Numbered from the stretch's first letter, positions 36,940-49,444 are shown. The stretch is DNA of 64,000 nucleotides from Dillenia suffruticosa (GCA_033439265.1 JAVTVX010000004.1:18985701-19049700), one strand, 5' to 3'. Notes: generated by a model not told the origin, from the sequence alone. Numbers and translations: made by a program.

Positions 36940-39900
36940 CAATGCCTAATGAGAATTCTTATATTGCGGAACTATGACGATTACATGGAGCGCTAGATAT
37001 GTACTCCCTGATTCACTTAAAGAGAGCGAGGATACTTCCTCATTTCTGGCGCCCCTTTCGGTGCCGAAGAATACATCCTCAAGGTGTGTTTTCTCCAACA
37101 CCTTCTCAGCCGGCTATTTTACTAACGTCTCTACCATTTACTCTTGATATTTTCGGGCAAGTGTACAAGTGGTACACGGCACATGGGGTCCAGATGTCAC
37201 CCCATCACCTTTGATGGCAATGCCGATTTCTACGGCTGCGCTTATTTCTCCTACAGTAGTTCTTATTCAAGTGGCACCAAATCGTCCATCGGTGGCCGTT
37301 CTTCTTACAGTTTCGAATCTGAGTTATAATAATTGCGCCATACTTAGGTGCATCACCGAGTTGACCCAGCTAGTCACGGTAGCTCGACAGATGGGATGCA
37401 CAGATTTTTGGACTTGGTGATGCTACGGTAGCAAAACACTGAGTCAACTGAATCCGACGGATCTTAATAGATCTAGGCTTGCGCGAGGAGTATAGTCTAC
37501 GAGTAACTGAGAGACTATTCGATAGGGAAGCCCTCACTTGATGGGAGGCTATTTGCGATGAGGCTATAAGCCATTACCGCAAAGCGATTTCCTAATGGAA
37601 TTCGACCGCAAATATTTCACGGAGTTTTAGCGGGACCATATCCCCGGTGGTTATATCACCAGTCCTAGTGCCATGAGCTAGGCTACTGCTCAGTGACCTT
37701 TTCTTTGCCGCATATGTGGCAAGCACCACGCTCGAATAAAAATGTAGAGCACTTATTACATGCTTCCACTATGAGAAGCCGGGACATATCAGGACTTTAT
37801 ACCCTGATTTGTGACTTGGAGGTTAGTTGGCTTCGAGTCATCGGAATACACCACGCGTAGAACAGCAGGGAACACCTGCGCATTCTAGTAACACTGCTCC
37901 ACGGACTGCAGCCGGGAGCAATATAGTATTAGGTTTTCACGAGATTAGTTGAGGGTGCACGCCCTTGTGTATGCGGTGACTCAGGAGAACGCTCTAGCGA
38001 ACCCAGATATGATCATGGGTAATCCTCCTGCGGATCCTTCCGTTTAGAGGTCCTTATGCACTGTTTCCTTTGAAATCGTGTATTTTGTGATGATATGTAC
38101 AGACATGATTGTTATAGTACTAGAGCTTTAACTATTTTGATATACAGGTGTATATCCTTATTCTTTCCGTACTCTTAGTAAATTCTTTTTATTTTATGTT
38201 ATTTTATTTTATTTATTTATTTATTTATTTATTTATTTGAATCTTGGTGCTATGGAAATACATGGAGTCGACGTTTGTGTTCTTATTGGCACAAGGTCGA
38301 ACTATTTCTATGTGAGAGTTTCTTTCGCTCAATAGTCGGATGGACTGTTATCGTTACTTAATGAGGAGCTATTAGTTGTCGCTCCTCTTGGTGAGCAGTC
38401 GGTTAGAGATTCGTATATAGAGAGTATGATGTCATGGCAGGTGGGACAGTGCTGAGAGCAAATCTGATCCCACTGGATATGACAGATTTCGATGCCATCT
38501 TAGAGATAGATAAATTGTATACTTATAGAGTTTCTTTAAACTGTTTTATCAAGAAAGACGATTTTTGGAGGCCTGAAGGGCCACTACTGACGTTTGAGAG
38601 TGAGAGACGGGTGTTACCCCGTGGTATTGTATTAGTGAGGAAAGCCAGACGTATACTACATCGGGGATGTATGACAGATCTGACATATATGATCGAAACC
38701 ACCAAACAAAATCTGAGACTTGATGAGATTCTGGTGGTACAGAAGTTTCCTGAAGTATTTCCCGAGGAGCCATCCTAATTATCATTGATTCGGAAGTTCA
38801 ATTTTGAGATTGATCTGGCTCTAGGGATTATTCTTATTTCTATTCCGCCATATAGAATGGTACCATTTGAGCTGAGAGAGCTCAAGATTTAACTACAGAA
38901 ATTGTTAGATAAATAATTCATCCATCCAAGCACCACACCTTAGGGTGCTTCGGTACTATTTGTAAAGAAGAAATATAGAACACTTAAACTTGTTATGGAT
39001 TTTTGGCAGTTGACTTAGGTCACTACCAAGGATTGATATTCATTTTCCCACATTGATGATTTGTTTGATCAGCTTCTCGGTGATAAGGTCTTTTCGAAGA
39101 TAAATCTTTGATCTCGTTATACTCGGTTACGGGTTAGGGTCAAGGATCTGTCCAAAAATCACATTCCGTATCAGCATGGACACTTTGAGTCCTTGGTCAT
39201 GCCATTTGGGCTGACCAATGTCCTAGCTACATTTATGGACCGAATAGATCAGGTCTTTTGTGAATTTCCTAGATCGATTTGTTATCGTTTCCACTGATGA
39301 CATCCTAATCAGCTTGCAGAGTGTTGAGGAGCATGCTCAGTGTCTTCCTCTCAGACGACAGAGAGAGTGCTTACCCCTCTTTATTGGTGGGACTCCGTAC
39401 CTTAGGAGTCAGTGTGGTTAATGATGTGTAAGAAGCATCATTAGCCAGATATGAGGACAGGCAGACCTTGTTCAACCATGTCAGAGACTTCGAATTCCGA
39501 GAGAACGGATAGATAGTGTTTGGAGAACGGATTTGCATTTCAGTTGACATTGACTTCCGCAAGGCCATACTTAAGGAGGTACACTCCTCAACTTAAGCAT
39601 TCATCTAGGTAGTACCAAGATGTATTAGGCTATTCGGGATAGATATTGGTGGCCTAACATGAAACGAGAAATTTAGGATTTTGTGGCAAGATGTTTAGCT
39701 CGCCAATAGGTAAAAGGCCGAGCACCAGCGTTTAGCTGGTACTTCACAGCCTTTCTTTTTCCCCATTCTTGAGTAGGAGTGGTAGTATGTTACGATAGAC
39801 TTCGTAGTAGAGTTGCATCGGACTTTGGCACAGTATGATGCCATTTGGGTGATAGCTAATGAATTTACTCGGTCCGTACATTTTCTCTTTAATTACAGCA

Positions 39901-40740
39901 GAAGCATGTTGAGCCCAGAATGCAAGAGGCTTTGGGCACGCGGTCTAGTTTTAGTACAGCATATCACCCACAGACAGATGGTCAGTCGGAGAGGACCATT
40001 CAGACGCTCAAGGATTTACTTCGGGTTTGTGTTATAGATTTTCGGGGTAGTTGGTACAGACATTTACTGCTGATGGAGTTTGCGTATAATAATAGTTATC
40101 ATGCCAGCATCGGCATGCCATCCTATGAGGCACTCTACGGTAGGAAGTGTCGTACCCCGTTGTGCTGGGATGAGGTAGGCGAGAGACGCCTTACCACTGT
40201 TGAGCTAGTCGAGGAGACTAAAGAAAAGGTCAGAGTGATCCGCGAGCGGATGAAAGCCGCCCAAGACAGATAGAGGGCATATGCGGATCGAAGACGCCGA
40301 CCTTTAGAGTTTGAGGTGGGCGATATGGTGTTCTTGAGGATTTCTCCCTTGAGGGGACTAGTACGATATCGGCAGCAGGGCAAGTTGAGCCCCAGGTACA
40401 TTGGCCCGTTCCGTATCCTCAATAGGGTTGGGAGCGTGGCATACAGACTAGAGCTGCCAGATGAACTATCTCGGATCCATGATGCCTTCCATGTATCCGT
40501 GTTGAGGAAGTACATCTCAGGTCCTTCACACATTTTGGAGCCTCCGCCGATAGAAATGCGAGAGGACGTGAGCTTACCTGTTTAGCCTATGGCCATACTT
40601 GACCAGCAGACCCGGTAGCTACGGAGCAGGGAGGTATCGCTTGTCGGAGTGCAATGGCGCAACGATCAGGTCGAAGAAGAAACTTGGGAATCCGAGGAGG
40701 CCATGAGAAGACAATACCCCCATTCATTTTCTATATAGAT
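36940..40740 (+). pseudogene. Degenerate gag-pol of the Tekay-like element
   Basis: The zinc knuckle is recognisable but damaged (CFHYEKPGHIRTLYPD, about 37765-37810). The protease reads VLIGTRSNYFYV (about 38270-38320), with Gly in place of the catalytic Asp of the usual D-S/T-G-A. The post-protease linker (38434-38778) is open (VVQKFPEVFPEE). Reverse transcriptase (38790-39320) keeps DDLFDQLLGDKVFSKI and ESLVMPFGLT but has several stops and STDDI for the usual IDDI. RNase H is missing: only about 270 bp separate the reverse transcriptase from the linker EFRENG..VFGERICISVD. The integrase zinc finger has lost cysteines (ARCLAR). The integrase core jumps from DAIWVIANEFTRSVHFL to MQEALGTRSSFSTAYHPQTD, deleting the segment with the second catalytic Asp. 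The integrase C-terminus (40050-40585, AYNNSYHASIGMPSYEALYG) is well kept. A chromodomain-like end follows at 40590-40735 (VQWRNDQVEEETWESEEAMR), cut by a stop at 40583. No functional enzyme is possible. Confidence 0.85.
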
Positions 40741-40770
40741 TTCTTTTAGTTTTGAGGACGAAACTTGTTT

Positions 40771-40786
40771 TTAGGGGGTTAGAAAA
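40771..40786 (+). other. Polypurine tract
   Basis: The purine-rich stretch aggggg-tt-agaaaa directly precedes the 3' LTR, where plus-strand priming is expected. Confidence 0.6.
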
Positions 40787-40886
40787 TGTAACACCATAAA
40801 AAAAAAAAAAAAAAAAATTAAAATTAAAATTTCGGGATTGGGGCTAAAAAGCCCCAATCTCTCTTTTCCCTCTCTCCCAATCTCTC

Positions 40887-40946
<60 letters not shown>

Positions 40947-43801
40947 TTTCCCTCTTTCTCCTCTTCTCCTCCGCTGCGGCCTCTCCCTTCCGCCACCGCA
41001 CTAAGCCACAGTGCGACCTCCTTCCCGCGAGCACGCCACTGCGCAGATCGGCCCTCCCGCGAGCGCTGCCGCCTCGAGCTATCACGGCCCAGCACGCGAG
41101 CCAGCGCAAGGCCCAGCGCGCAAGCCAGCGCGCGAGCCCAGCGCGGCCCAGCGTGCGAGCCTAGCACCGCCCCCAGCGCGGCCCAGCGCGCGAGCCCAGC
41201 GCCGCCAAGCGCGCGAGCCCAACGCTGCCCAGCGCGCGAGCCCAGCGCCTCCCAGCGCGGCCCAACGCGAGAGCCCAGCGCGCCACAGCTCGCGATCTCC
41301 CGCGAGCCCAGCGCACCACAGCGCACGAGCCCAGCACGCCACAGCGCGCGAGCCCAGCGCGCCACAGCGCGCGAGCCCAGCGCGCCACAGCGCGCGATCT
41401 CCCGCGACCCAGCCTGCGCTATCTCCCGCGAGGGCACGAGCACAGTGCGCAGTGCACGCGACCCATCTGCGCGAGCGCGCGCACCTCACAGCACGCGATC
41501 CTGTCCTGAGCGCGCGCCTCAGCTCGCAAGCGCGCGTTCCATCTCGCAAGAGCGAGCCCTAGCCCGTGAGCGGGCCAACCCACCAGCGGCCCAAGGCCCA
41601 GTCCAGCCGCGGCCCACTGCAACCCGCGAAGTCCGCTGCGGCCAGCAAGCCGGGCTGAGAGCCGCGAGCCACCAGCGGGCCAGCCCGCTAGCCTGCTGGC
41701 CCGCCGGCCCTTGAGCTCGTGACGGCCCGCGAGCCCGCGACCGGCTTTCCCCTTCGAGAGCTCACCTGCGTCTTCTGTATTGCAGGTAACGACTATATTT
41801 GGTTGAAGTCCTAGGGTTTGGTGTTAGAAATTTAGTTGTTTCTAATATAATTGAAATTTGATAATATTACAGGTTTTAGACCAGTTTGACGGGCGAACGA
41901 AAGCTAGATCCGGAAATCCGAGAAACCCTAGGTGAGAGAAATGCAACATTTTCAACATTTGAATTAATTCTATCGAAATTAGGTCGAATTTAGATCGAGA
42001 GTTACATAATATATTGAAATGTGTGAAATTCGAGGAAAAATAGACAAAAAAAATGATAAATATTAGAAATTTGACCATTGGTGAGTCAGATGATTCGAAA
42101 TTGAGGAAACGAGAATTTATAACGAAGTTTTGTAAATTAGGTGGGAGAAATTTGGAAGGGACAAATTGAAAATCCCTGATTTGGCTTTTATTTGATATTA
42201 AATATTGATAATCTGATTTAGGTTGATCTTTTGGAGACTCGAGCGGTCAGATCCGATTTGGCTTGTCAGTAGGGAGTGACTTCCCTCCCGTAGACTGTGA
42301 GTGGGACTCTAATCTCTTGCATAAAATAGTAAAATGTATTTTCTGTCGCATTTTCGATGAAACATGTTTTGATATGCATTCGTTGACGTGTGATATTAAA
42401 TTTAGAAATCTGTTTTGTGATTTTTGGAGTGTCTTGAATTATATTTACAATCACTATGCATCCATGGTTTGAAATGAAACAATAATTGTGCCATTACTTG
42501 AAAATGTATAAATTTCATTTTATACCGTTGCATTGATATGCTGTTTTGAAATGAAGTGAAGAGACGTATTGGCACGCAAATTTAAAATGTTTTTGATGAA
42601 CTACGTGGGTTGGATGCCCACTAGTCATGTGATGATGTGATGATACTTGTGGGACGTTGTGCCCTGGGACGTTGTGCCCTTGTGATACTATGGGACGTTG
42701 TGCCCTTGTGATATTATGATGATTCCGTAGCTACGAAGGGCGTTTGTAGAGGCATGGGTTGCCCGGATACGCTTCTGCAGGAGGTATCCGCAAACGTCAT
42801 TTATTCTAAAGGCTATAGGCGCGGCCGGTTGAACCCACGTAGGGGGAGGACGTGTGTGACGTCACCGTCTAGAACCGGGCGGGGTTCTATACACGTTGAT
42901 GAGTTGGCCCCAGCGAGCTCATGGCCAATGTCGGGGTAGAGAGCGTTTTAAAGTCTATGCATAATAAAAAACCCCCGACGCGCCTGTCCTTGGTCACGGT
43001 TGACCTTTGCCGGGACTATTTTTGGCTCGCTTTGACATTACTTGATTTTAAATGGATGCATATATGCTTGTTATCGTGTGATTGGTTAAATGATTTCAAA
43101 TTGTTAAACATATCATGTTTTGTTGCGAAATGTAAATTTTTGTTTCAAATGATGTTATTTGACACTCCAATTGTTCACCTATGCTATTTATGCTGGATAT
43201 TATCCCCCTCACTCACTGAGTATCTTCCCATGATACTCACCCCTCTATTTTCTCTCCTCAGACAGGTTTATTGTGATAGAGCGACGTTACAGGCTCTAGA
43301 GCGGAGTTGGAATTTCCGACGGTAAGATTTACTTTTAATTTAGTTTCGACCCTGCGAGGTCTTGACATAGAGCTCCGTAGTTGGCCATGTACTTATTTTG
43401 GGATGACTGTATAATTTAACTCTCATATTTCCTTTGCATTGAGGCGATTGTACGTACGTGAGTGTACTTGGGAATAATATTGTATCTTTCATAAAATTTA
43501 GGTCCGCTCAGTGTGGCGGCTGTTCATGCTCTAATTGGGCAGGATAGTAGAGGTCTGTGGCTAGGACTGTTAGAAACTTGTAGCCTTGCGTTGTTCTGGA
43601 TGCTGACGGTGGTGTTTGTTGATTTTGGAGAGGCCGGGATGGCCATTCATTTAAATTATAGATTGATTTTGATTATACAGGTTTAATTGTACACGGGAAA
43701 CCTCCGATTTATGGGGAGGTTCTGCCCGATTTTCTGTAAAAATACAGCCGGCATCTTAGGGCAACGGGCGGCTGTTCACGATCCCGGTTTGGGGCGTGAC
43801 A
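40787..43801 (+). repeat. 3' LTR of the Tekay-like element
   Basis: 3,015 bp, same order as the 5' LTR: A run, (CT)n at about 40891-40941, GC-rich array at 40965-41715, then the AT-normal part ending GGGGCGTGACA. It is followed by the TATAT target duplication. Confidence 0.92.
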
Positions 43802-43806
43802 TATAT

Positions 43807-45080
43807 TATATAAATTAATATAAATCCGTAATTTCATATCATTATATTATTTAAATTAATAATATTAATAAGTTTATTGTCTTGTTATTTTTAATTAATC
43901 TAATAGAAGTATAAAGAGGGAGCGCGGTGGTGGTGGTGTGGTGGTAAGTGTGATAGTAACTAATGTAGTAGTAAGTAGTTTAATATTAATAAGTTTATTG
44001 TCTTGTTATTTTTAATTAATCTAATAGAAGTATAAAGGTTATGGCAAAGAAGGGAGCGTGGTGGTGTGGTGGTAAGTGTGGCAGTAACTAACTAATGCAG
44101 TAAGTAGTTTGAAAGTAAAAGTATAAAAAATTTTTTAAAGGATTAAGAAATGATAAAAGCGGTGGTAAAATTGCCGATATTTTAAAATATGTTTGTGAAA
44201 ATGATATTGAAAAATCCTTTAAACTTTCTCCATTTTTTCTCGCGCCATTAAAACCTCTTTGCAAAATTTTAATGCAAAGTTTTTTCAAATATTAAAATAT
44301 TGTTTTTAATTCTTTATTTTCATTCAACACTTCTCATTTTCCTACGGTATTTTTGTAATTTGTTTTTACTCAAAAAAATCCCTATCAAATAAATTAATTA
44401 ATGTTTATAATATTTCTGTAATTTGTTTTTAGTCAAAAAAAGAATGATGGAACATTACTAAGCTGATAAAAAAAGAGTAATATTTTCAAAACATATTTCA
44501 ATTTGATTTAACACAACAATATCCCATTTATTCGTTAACATATTAACATATGTTGTTATGTTATGTTTGTTGTAAGGTGATTTTTTAAGAAATGTTTCTT
44601 AACTCAAATTCATGCTAAATAGATTAATAAAGCTCAAATTCATAGAAAAGTAAGGGTTTAGTTATTAATAAAGCTAATAATATGAAATTATATTTGTAAC
44701 TATGTGTTAATATAATATAATTAAATATAATATAATAATATATTTGATTAACACATATTATAATAATTTATAATTAAAAATAGTGTTTATTCAAAACATT
44801 GAGCTCCGTTCTCTACGGAGGCCGCTAACATCATTTCGATAACATCCAGTCGGCGTACTTGAGTTCACCGAACCGTATTTCACTTCGCACTTATCCATTC
44901 AATACCATCAAAACCAAAAAACTACAAACTTACTTCTTCCTTCTATCAAAACCAAAAAATCACACAAATCAAAATCAAAACCATCAAAAACTAAAATCTG
45001 GGTGAGTTACTCTTACTCATACTTATTTTTTTTCTCATTTTCATTAAATAAATTATACTTAAAAATATTTTTTTAATAGA
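43807..45080. other. AT-rich interval with a 120-bp tandem duplication
   Basis: Contains two copies of a block starting aatattaataagtttattgt (about 43862 and 43982), each running into agcgcggtggtggtg / agcgtggtggtgtgg. The rest is AT-rich with no recognisable gene. From 44800 on, the base composition shifts and may be the 5' flank of the DUF1985/Ulp1-like fragment. Confidence 0.5.
43860..44110. repeat. Tandem duplication, about 120 bp
   Basis: Two diverged copies in direct order, sharing taatagaagtataaaggg/tt and the ggtggtaagtgtg..agtaac phrases. Confidence 0.8.
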
Positions 45081-45990
45081 TTGATAAAAGTGAAGAAGAT
45101 GAAAAGATTTCTGGAATGAGAAAAGCAATGGCTACTCCAATGCAGACAAAATGCAGACAAGGTGTTCTCCAAAAGCAAGAGAGCTATTTTCTACTCTTAC
45201 CGACCATATGAAATGGATGATATGAAATGTGCAGTGAAAGAAATAGGATTCGAAAGCTTTTGAAGCTTACCTGTGATATATTGAGTCAAAAATTATGTGA
45301 CAAACTCGTAATGAGATTTGAACCATGCATAAATTCTTTCTATCTATCACTCTCCATCACAATTTTAAACTCGGTAGAAGAAGAAGAAGAAGAAGTAGGA
45401 CGAATTCTAGAAATTCCTTAGATCAGACGTGATATTTTAGATTCTTCCTCATTGAATCTTCAAGAGAAAGTATTTCTTGACATTAAAACATAGTCAATTA
45501 AAACAAATCCAAATCTACTCACCCAACTTTAAACGATGTTTAGGGTTATTTATCATTCGATGCTTTTTATGTCCAACTTAACTACAAATGTGTTCCCGGT
45601 TTCAGACATCTTACTAATATTATTACTACTATTATTGATATTATTGATGTTGAAAATATTCGACAATATAATTGGGCTAAATTTGTATTAAAATGGTTAG
45701 CTGATGAGATTTGTGAATTCAAATGTCGAGCAAAGGAACAGAGAGGAATAGAGAAAGAAGACAGGTATTAGTGGCTGTTTATTTTTACTCATCGTAAGCT
45801 TTCAATTTAATTTTCAAAATGAATGATTGCAATCTATTTAACAATATTTAACAAATTTTATTTTATGTTTAGATTTTTTATTTTGAGAATGCCAGAGTTG
45901 GTGATTTGGGAGGAAAAAAAAACACGTTTACCATTCGCTATGGACGACGGATCGAAGACTTAAATTCGAGTTATAAATGTATGTAAGTTA
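45080..45990 (+). pseudogene. DUF1985/Ulp1-type plant transposon-captured gene fragment
   Basis: An exon-like segment follows an intron-like end (ttttttttaatag) at about 45080. It encodes KRAIFYSYRPYEMDD and, with a frame change, IGFESF..LKLTCDILSQKLCDKL, then VMRFEPCINSFYLSL and an acidic run. A second segment (about 45640-45770) encodes NVENIRQYNWAKFVLKWLAD and EICEFKCRAKEQRG. This pattern (GF..LL.LKC..L...LC..LV..FDP, then NW..FVL.WL) resembles the N-terminal DUF1985-type region of plant proteins that carry a C-terminal Ulp1 SUMO-protease domain and are often captured by DNA transposons. The catalytic His-Asp-Cys part is not visible downstream. Frameshifts and stops make it a pseudogene. 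The assignment is from remembered motif shape and is tentative. Confidence 0.35.
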
Positions 45991-45999
45991 AAATATATT

Positions 46000-48080
46000 T
46001 ATATGCATTATGTAATTACTGTAATTAGTGTGGAATCTAAATGGTATAATATTTATTTATAGGTTTACTCACCTTTTATATTTTTTATCTTTTTAGGGTT
46101 TATTGTCTGAAAAATCTACGAGTGTTGAGTGTTGTTGAGTGTTGAAGAAGCTGAAGAAAGTGTTGGTGTTGAAGGAAGTGAAGAAAAAATTAAGTAAACT
46201 TGCAAATCACTAATTTATACCCCTTACAAACACTTATATATACACTAGTGTTTGAGTGTTGAAGAAGCTGAAGAAAGTGTTGGTGTTGAAGGAAGTGAAG
46301 AAAAAATTAAGTAAACTTACAAATCACTAATTTATACCACTTGCAAACACTTATATATATACACTTATATATAATGCAGAGAAGCATCGAACTTAAAATA
46401 TTTTTGGAGAAATCAATTCAAATTCATTTCAATTTGTTACAAATGCATCATGATATGTTATGATATGTTGCACAGACTTTGTGATTATGTACAAAATGAA
46501 GAAGAGAAGGAAGAACAAAAGAAGGAAAAAAATCAAAAGAAAGGGAAAGAGGAGGAGAAGGAAGAGGACAAAGCCCGGCAAGAGAAAGGGAAAGGGCAGG
46601 AGGAGTGTTTGGAGAAGGAGAAGGGTTTGGATGAGAAAGGATGGGAGGAGGCTTTTGACAAGGAAAATGATAAAGATACTGAATATGAATTGAAATGAAA
46701 GATGGAAAGACAAACCAATTATCTTTCTCCTCTGTTAAGGTTAGGTCTTTTTCTGAGCACGAGTGTTTGGGTTTTTTATGATCGAAAAGAGACTTTGTTT
46801 TTCTTAATTTGGAATCCAATTTAAAGATATTCCACTTAATCTAATATTTCAATTTTTAGAGCTAAATCTAAAGACAATTGAATTTAGTTAGAACTGGATG
46901 CTCACGGATTGGGGCATACTTTGCTATAAATTATGAATTCTTTAGATTTATTTTTAATATTATATTACTAATTATTAATTGTTTTGCACGATGGATTGTT
47001 ATATATGCTGACTCAATACCATTTTCAATCCAAACTTATTCTCAAAGTCATTATCTGCATTTTACCATTATGGTTTTTTTCGCTATATACTTTCATCATT
47101 CCTCACTTCTCATTATGATCATCCGTACTCAAATATCATTCTTTAATAATGTTTTTTCATCTATTTATTATACTTTTTTTATATTTAGTTGTCTGTGTGG
47201 AGCCGAAAGCAAGCCCAAAAGAAAGTGGATATTTCTATTGTCTCAGAATTGACATTCGATTATGAAACCAGTGAGTTTCACATTTTTAGTTATTTGTTAT
47301 TTTATTTTAATATACTCTTGCTAATAGGTTTTTTTTATCCCTGTATTGGTATTGGTATTGGTTTTGTTATGCTTTTACATGGTTTTATTTTATTACTGAT
47401 GTTTTATTTTATTTTTCAGGATCTATTTTTGAGAAAAAAATATTTTCTCAAACTTTTATTTTCAGAATATTATATTGAAGATGATATTATATTGAAGATG
47501 ACGAAACAAAGAGGAAAAAGTTTCACAGAAGACAAGTAAAAAAGAAAAAAGATGGAGGAAAAAAGTTTCAAACAAAACAAAGGAGAAAAGAAAAAGAAAA
47601 GGAAAGAGGAAAATTGAGAGGATGATGTATTGTAATGTCTCTATGTATGTATAAACAAATTTTTCTTGTCATATCATCTTATAACATATCACAACACTTA
47701 TCACATACTCAAATCACATACTCAAGCATACTTACACACACTTACCACCTATAACATAACACTCTCTCAAAATAACCATACTCTCAAATAACTTACAACT
47801 TCTAAAATTACAACTTCAGACTATAACCTATAACATAACATCTCAAACAACTTCCAAAATTTAAATATGTGCTAAAATAAAATATGTGCTAAAATTTAAA
47901 ACTCCACTAAGAATCCAATTATATTTATAAACACATATTTATAACTTCATAAATATTAAAATTACAAATATTAAAATAATATTAGTATACTCCTAATTCT
48001 AATATTAAAAACTACAGCAATAATAAATTTAATTATATTTATAAATACATATTTATACTTTTTAATATAAAAATTAATAT
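46000..48080. other. AT-rich interval with a 117-bp duplication; no confident gene
   Basis: Contains a 117-bp tandem duplication (46137-46370). A Lys/Glu-rich plus-strand ORF (46450-46698) encodes charged low-complexity sequence and may be the continuation of the Ulp1-type fragment (acidic/basic linker) or chance. Another ORF (46878-47252) is hydrophobic without a recognisable domain. Intron-like boundaries (tttttcag at 47414-47420) hint at an old spliced gene, but I cannot assign it. Confidence 0.4.
46137..46370. repeat. Two 117-bp tandem copies
   Basis: The unit beginning gagtgttgaagaagctgaag is repeated from 46254 with few changes, each ending near cacttatatata. High similarity indicates a recent event. 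Confidence 0.9.
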
Positions 48081-48082
48081 TG

Positions 48083-48800
48083 CAATGGCGAGGCATGCTT
48101 GCCTCGTGGGCGCTCGCGCTAGCATGGCCGGACACCCGCGCAGGCACTTGCGATCGCGCCTGCCAAGCACGGGCAAGCTTGCCCGCGCAGTGGCATCCGT
48201 GGGCGCCCACGTTGGCATGGCCAGGTGCCCTCACGTGGCTGCTTGCATGCTCACTTGGCCCGCGCCATAACATGCGCAGGCGCCTCCACTGCCGTGCCTA
48301 GGCGACCGCGAGGACCCTGGCATACGCGCATGCAGCGCGCTCTGGCATGCGCACGCTGCCATGCACGGGCACCGTGCTCGCATGGCTTGGCGCCTACGTT
48401 AGCACTGCTTGAGCGGGGGCTTGCATGGGCGCATGCAGTGCACAGTGGCATGCTCAGGCGCCAGTGCTGGCATGCCAGGGCGCCCGCGCTGGTGCTTGCA
48501 TGAGCATACACGGTGCGCTTTGGTATGCGCGAGCACGGGTACTGGCAAGCCCGGGCGCCCGTGCGGGCGCTTGCATGCGCCCATGCTACGGGCATGCGCC
48601 CATGCTACGGGCATGCGCCCATGCTACGGGCATGCGCGGAGGCTGTCATGCCATGGCCGAGCGCCATACGGGCACTTACACCATGCAGGCACTTGCACCG
48701 TGCTTCCTGAAGCTGTGCCATGCGCGGGTGCCCACGCAGGCATGGCGCTCGCTCTGGCTTGCATGGATGCTTACAATGCATCCCGGCCCACCTTCCGAAC
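48083..48800. repeat. GC-rich, CATG-rich island 3
   Basis: This is the largest of the four islands. It has irregular repeats of ggcatggccaggtgccc / ggcgcccgcgctggtgctt type, including three perfect 19-bp copies of gcatgcgcccatgctacgg at 48573-48629. Overlapping ORFs in several frames on both strands share no domain and are attributed to base composition. Confidence 0.75.
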
Positions 48801-49257
48801 CGGACCGGAGGCCCAGGTCCTAATTTTGAGAAAACTTTTTTTGCTTTTCTTTTTCCTTTTTCCATCAAAAACTTCTCACCTTTTTTTTCCTTAGAATATA
48901 TATTTTCCTATTTTATATTAAATATATAGAATTTTTACTTCTTTCATTTTATTTCTTTATAAATATAAATTCTTAAAAAAATAAAAAAATTAGAAAAAAT
49001 ACAAACACAATTAGAAATGAAATTAATATGAAATATATAGAATTTTTACTTATTTCAATTTATTTATTTATAAATATAAATTCTATAAAAATTAAAAACT
49101 TTATAAAAAATACAAACAATTTAATTTAATTAAATGGAATGAAATTAATGAAAATTACAAAAAGGATAAAATATATCAGTTAAAAGTATAAATAAAAATA
49201 AAGTTTGATCCAGTGACAATCATTACTTACCATCTCGTTACCATATAGTTATCATAT
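48801..49257. other. AT-rich interval
   Basis: A repeated phrase taaatatatagaatttttactt occurs at about 48920 and 49030 (gaaatatatagaatttttac). Otherwise featureless. Confidence 0.5.
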
Positions 49258-49378
49258 CTTGCATGCGAGGGTGCCAATGCTGGCATGCCCAGGCGCCCGC
49301 ACTGGGAGCACACTCTATGCACCTTGGAATGCGCGGGCACCCTGCTGCCAAGGCCGGGCGTCAGCGCTGGCGCTCGCC
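49258..49378. repeat. GC-rich, CATG-rich island 4
   Basis: Short block with the same phrases as the other islands (gctggcatgcccaggcgccc), about 450 bp from island 3. Confidence 0.65.
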
Positions 49379-49444
49379 TTTCCTCTATAAATTTTATACA
49401 TAATAAAAATATAATATAATATTGATATAATAAATAAATTAAAA

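Larger units (their letters stand above)
33562..43801 (+). mobile_element. Complete Tekay/Del-like gypsy chromovirus, non-autonomous
   Basis: The element has two long LTRs (33562-36638 and 40787-43801) beginning TGTAACACC and ending GGGYGTGACA, flanked by TATAT at 33557-33561 and 43802-43806. The internal region has a primer-binding site, remnants of gag, protease, reverse transcriptase and integrase, and a chromodomain-type C-terminus in that order, the Ty3/gypsy order. The chromodomain and the integrase C-terminal motifs point to the Tekay (Del) lineage. It inserted into CACTA-2. Over the non-repeat part of the LTRs (34560-36638 against 41720-43801) I counted about 29 substitutions in 2.08 kb (about 1.4%), mostly transitions, so insertion is recent. 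The coding region is nevertheless badly degenerate. Confidence 0.92.

Noticed and set aside
46429-46819. Ser/Leu/Pro-rich minus-strand ORFs
   Set aside because: Complement of a Lys/Glu-rich low-complexity stretch; no domain.
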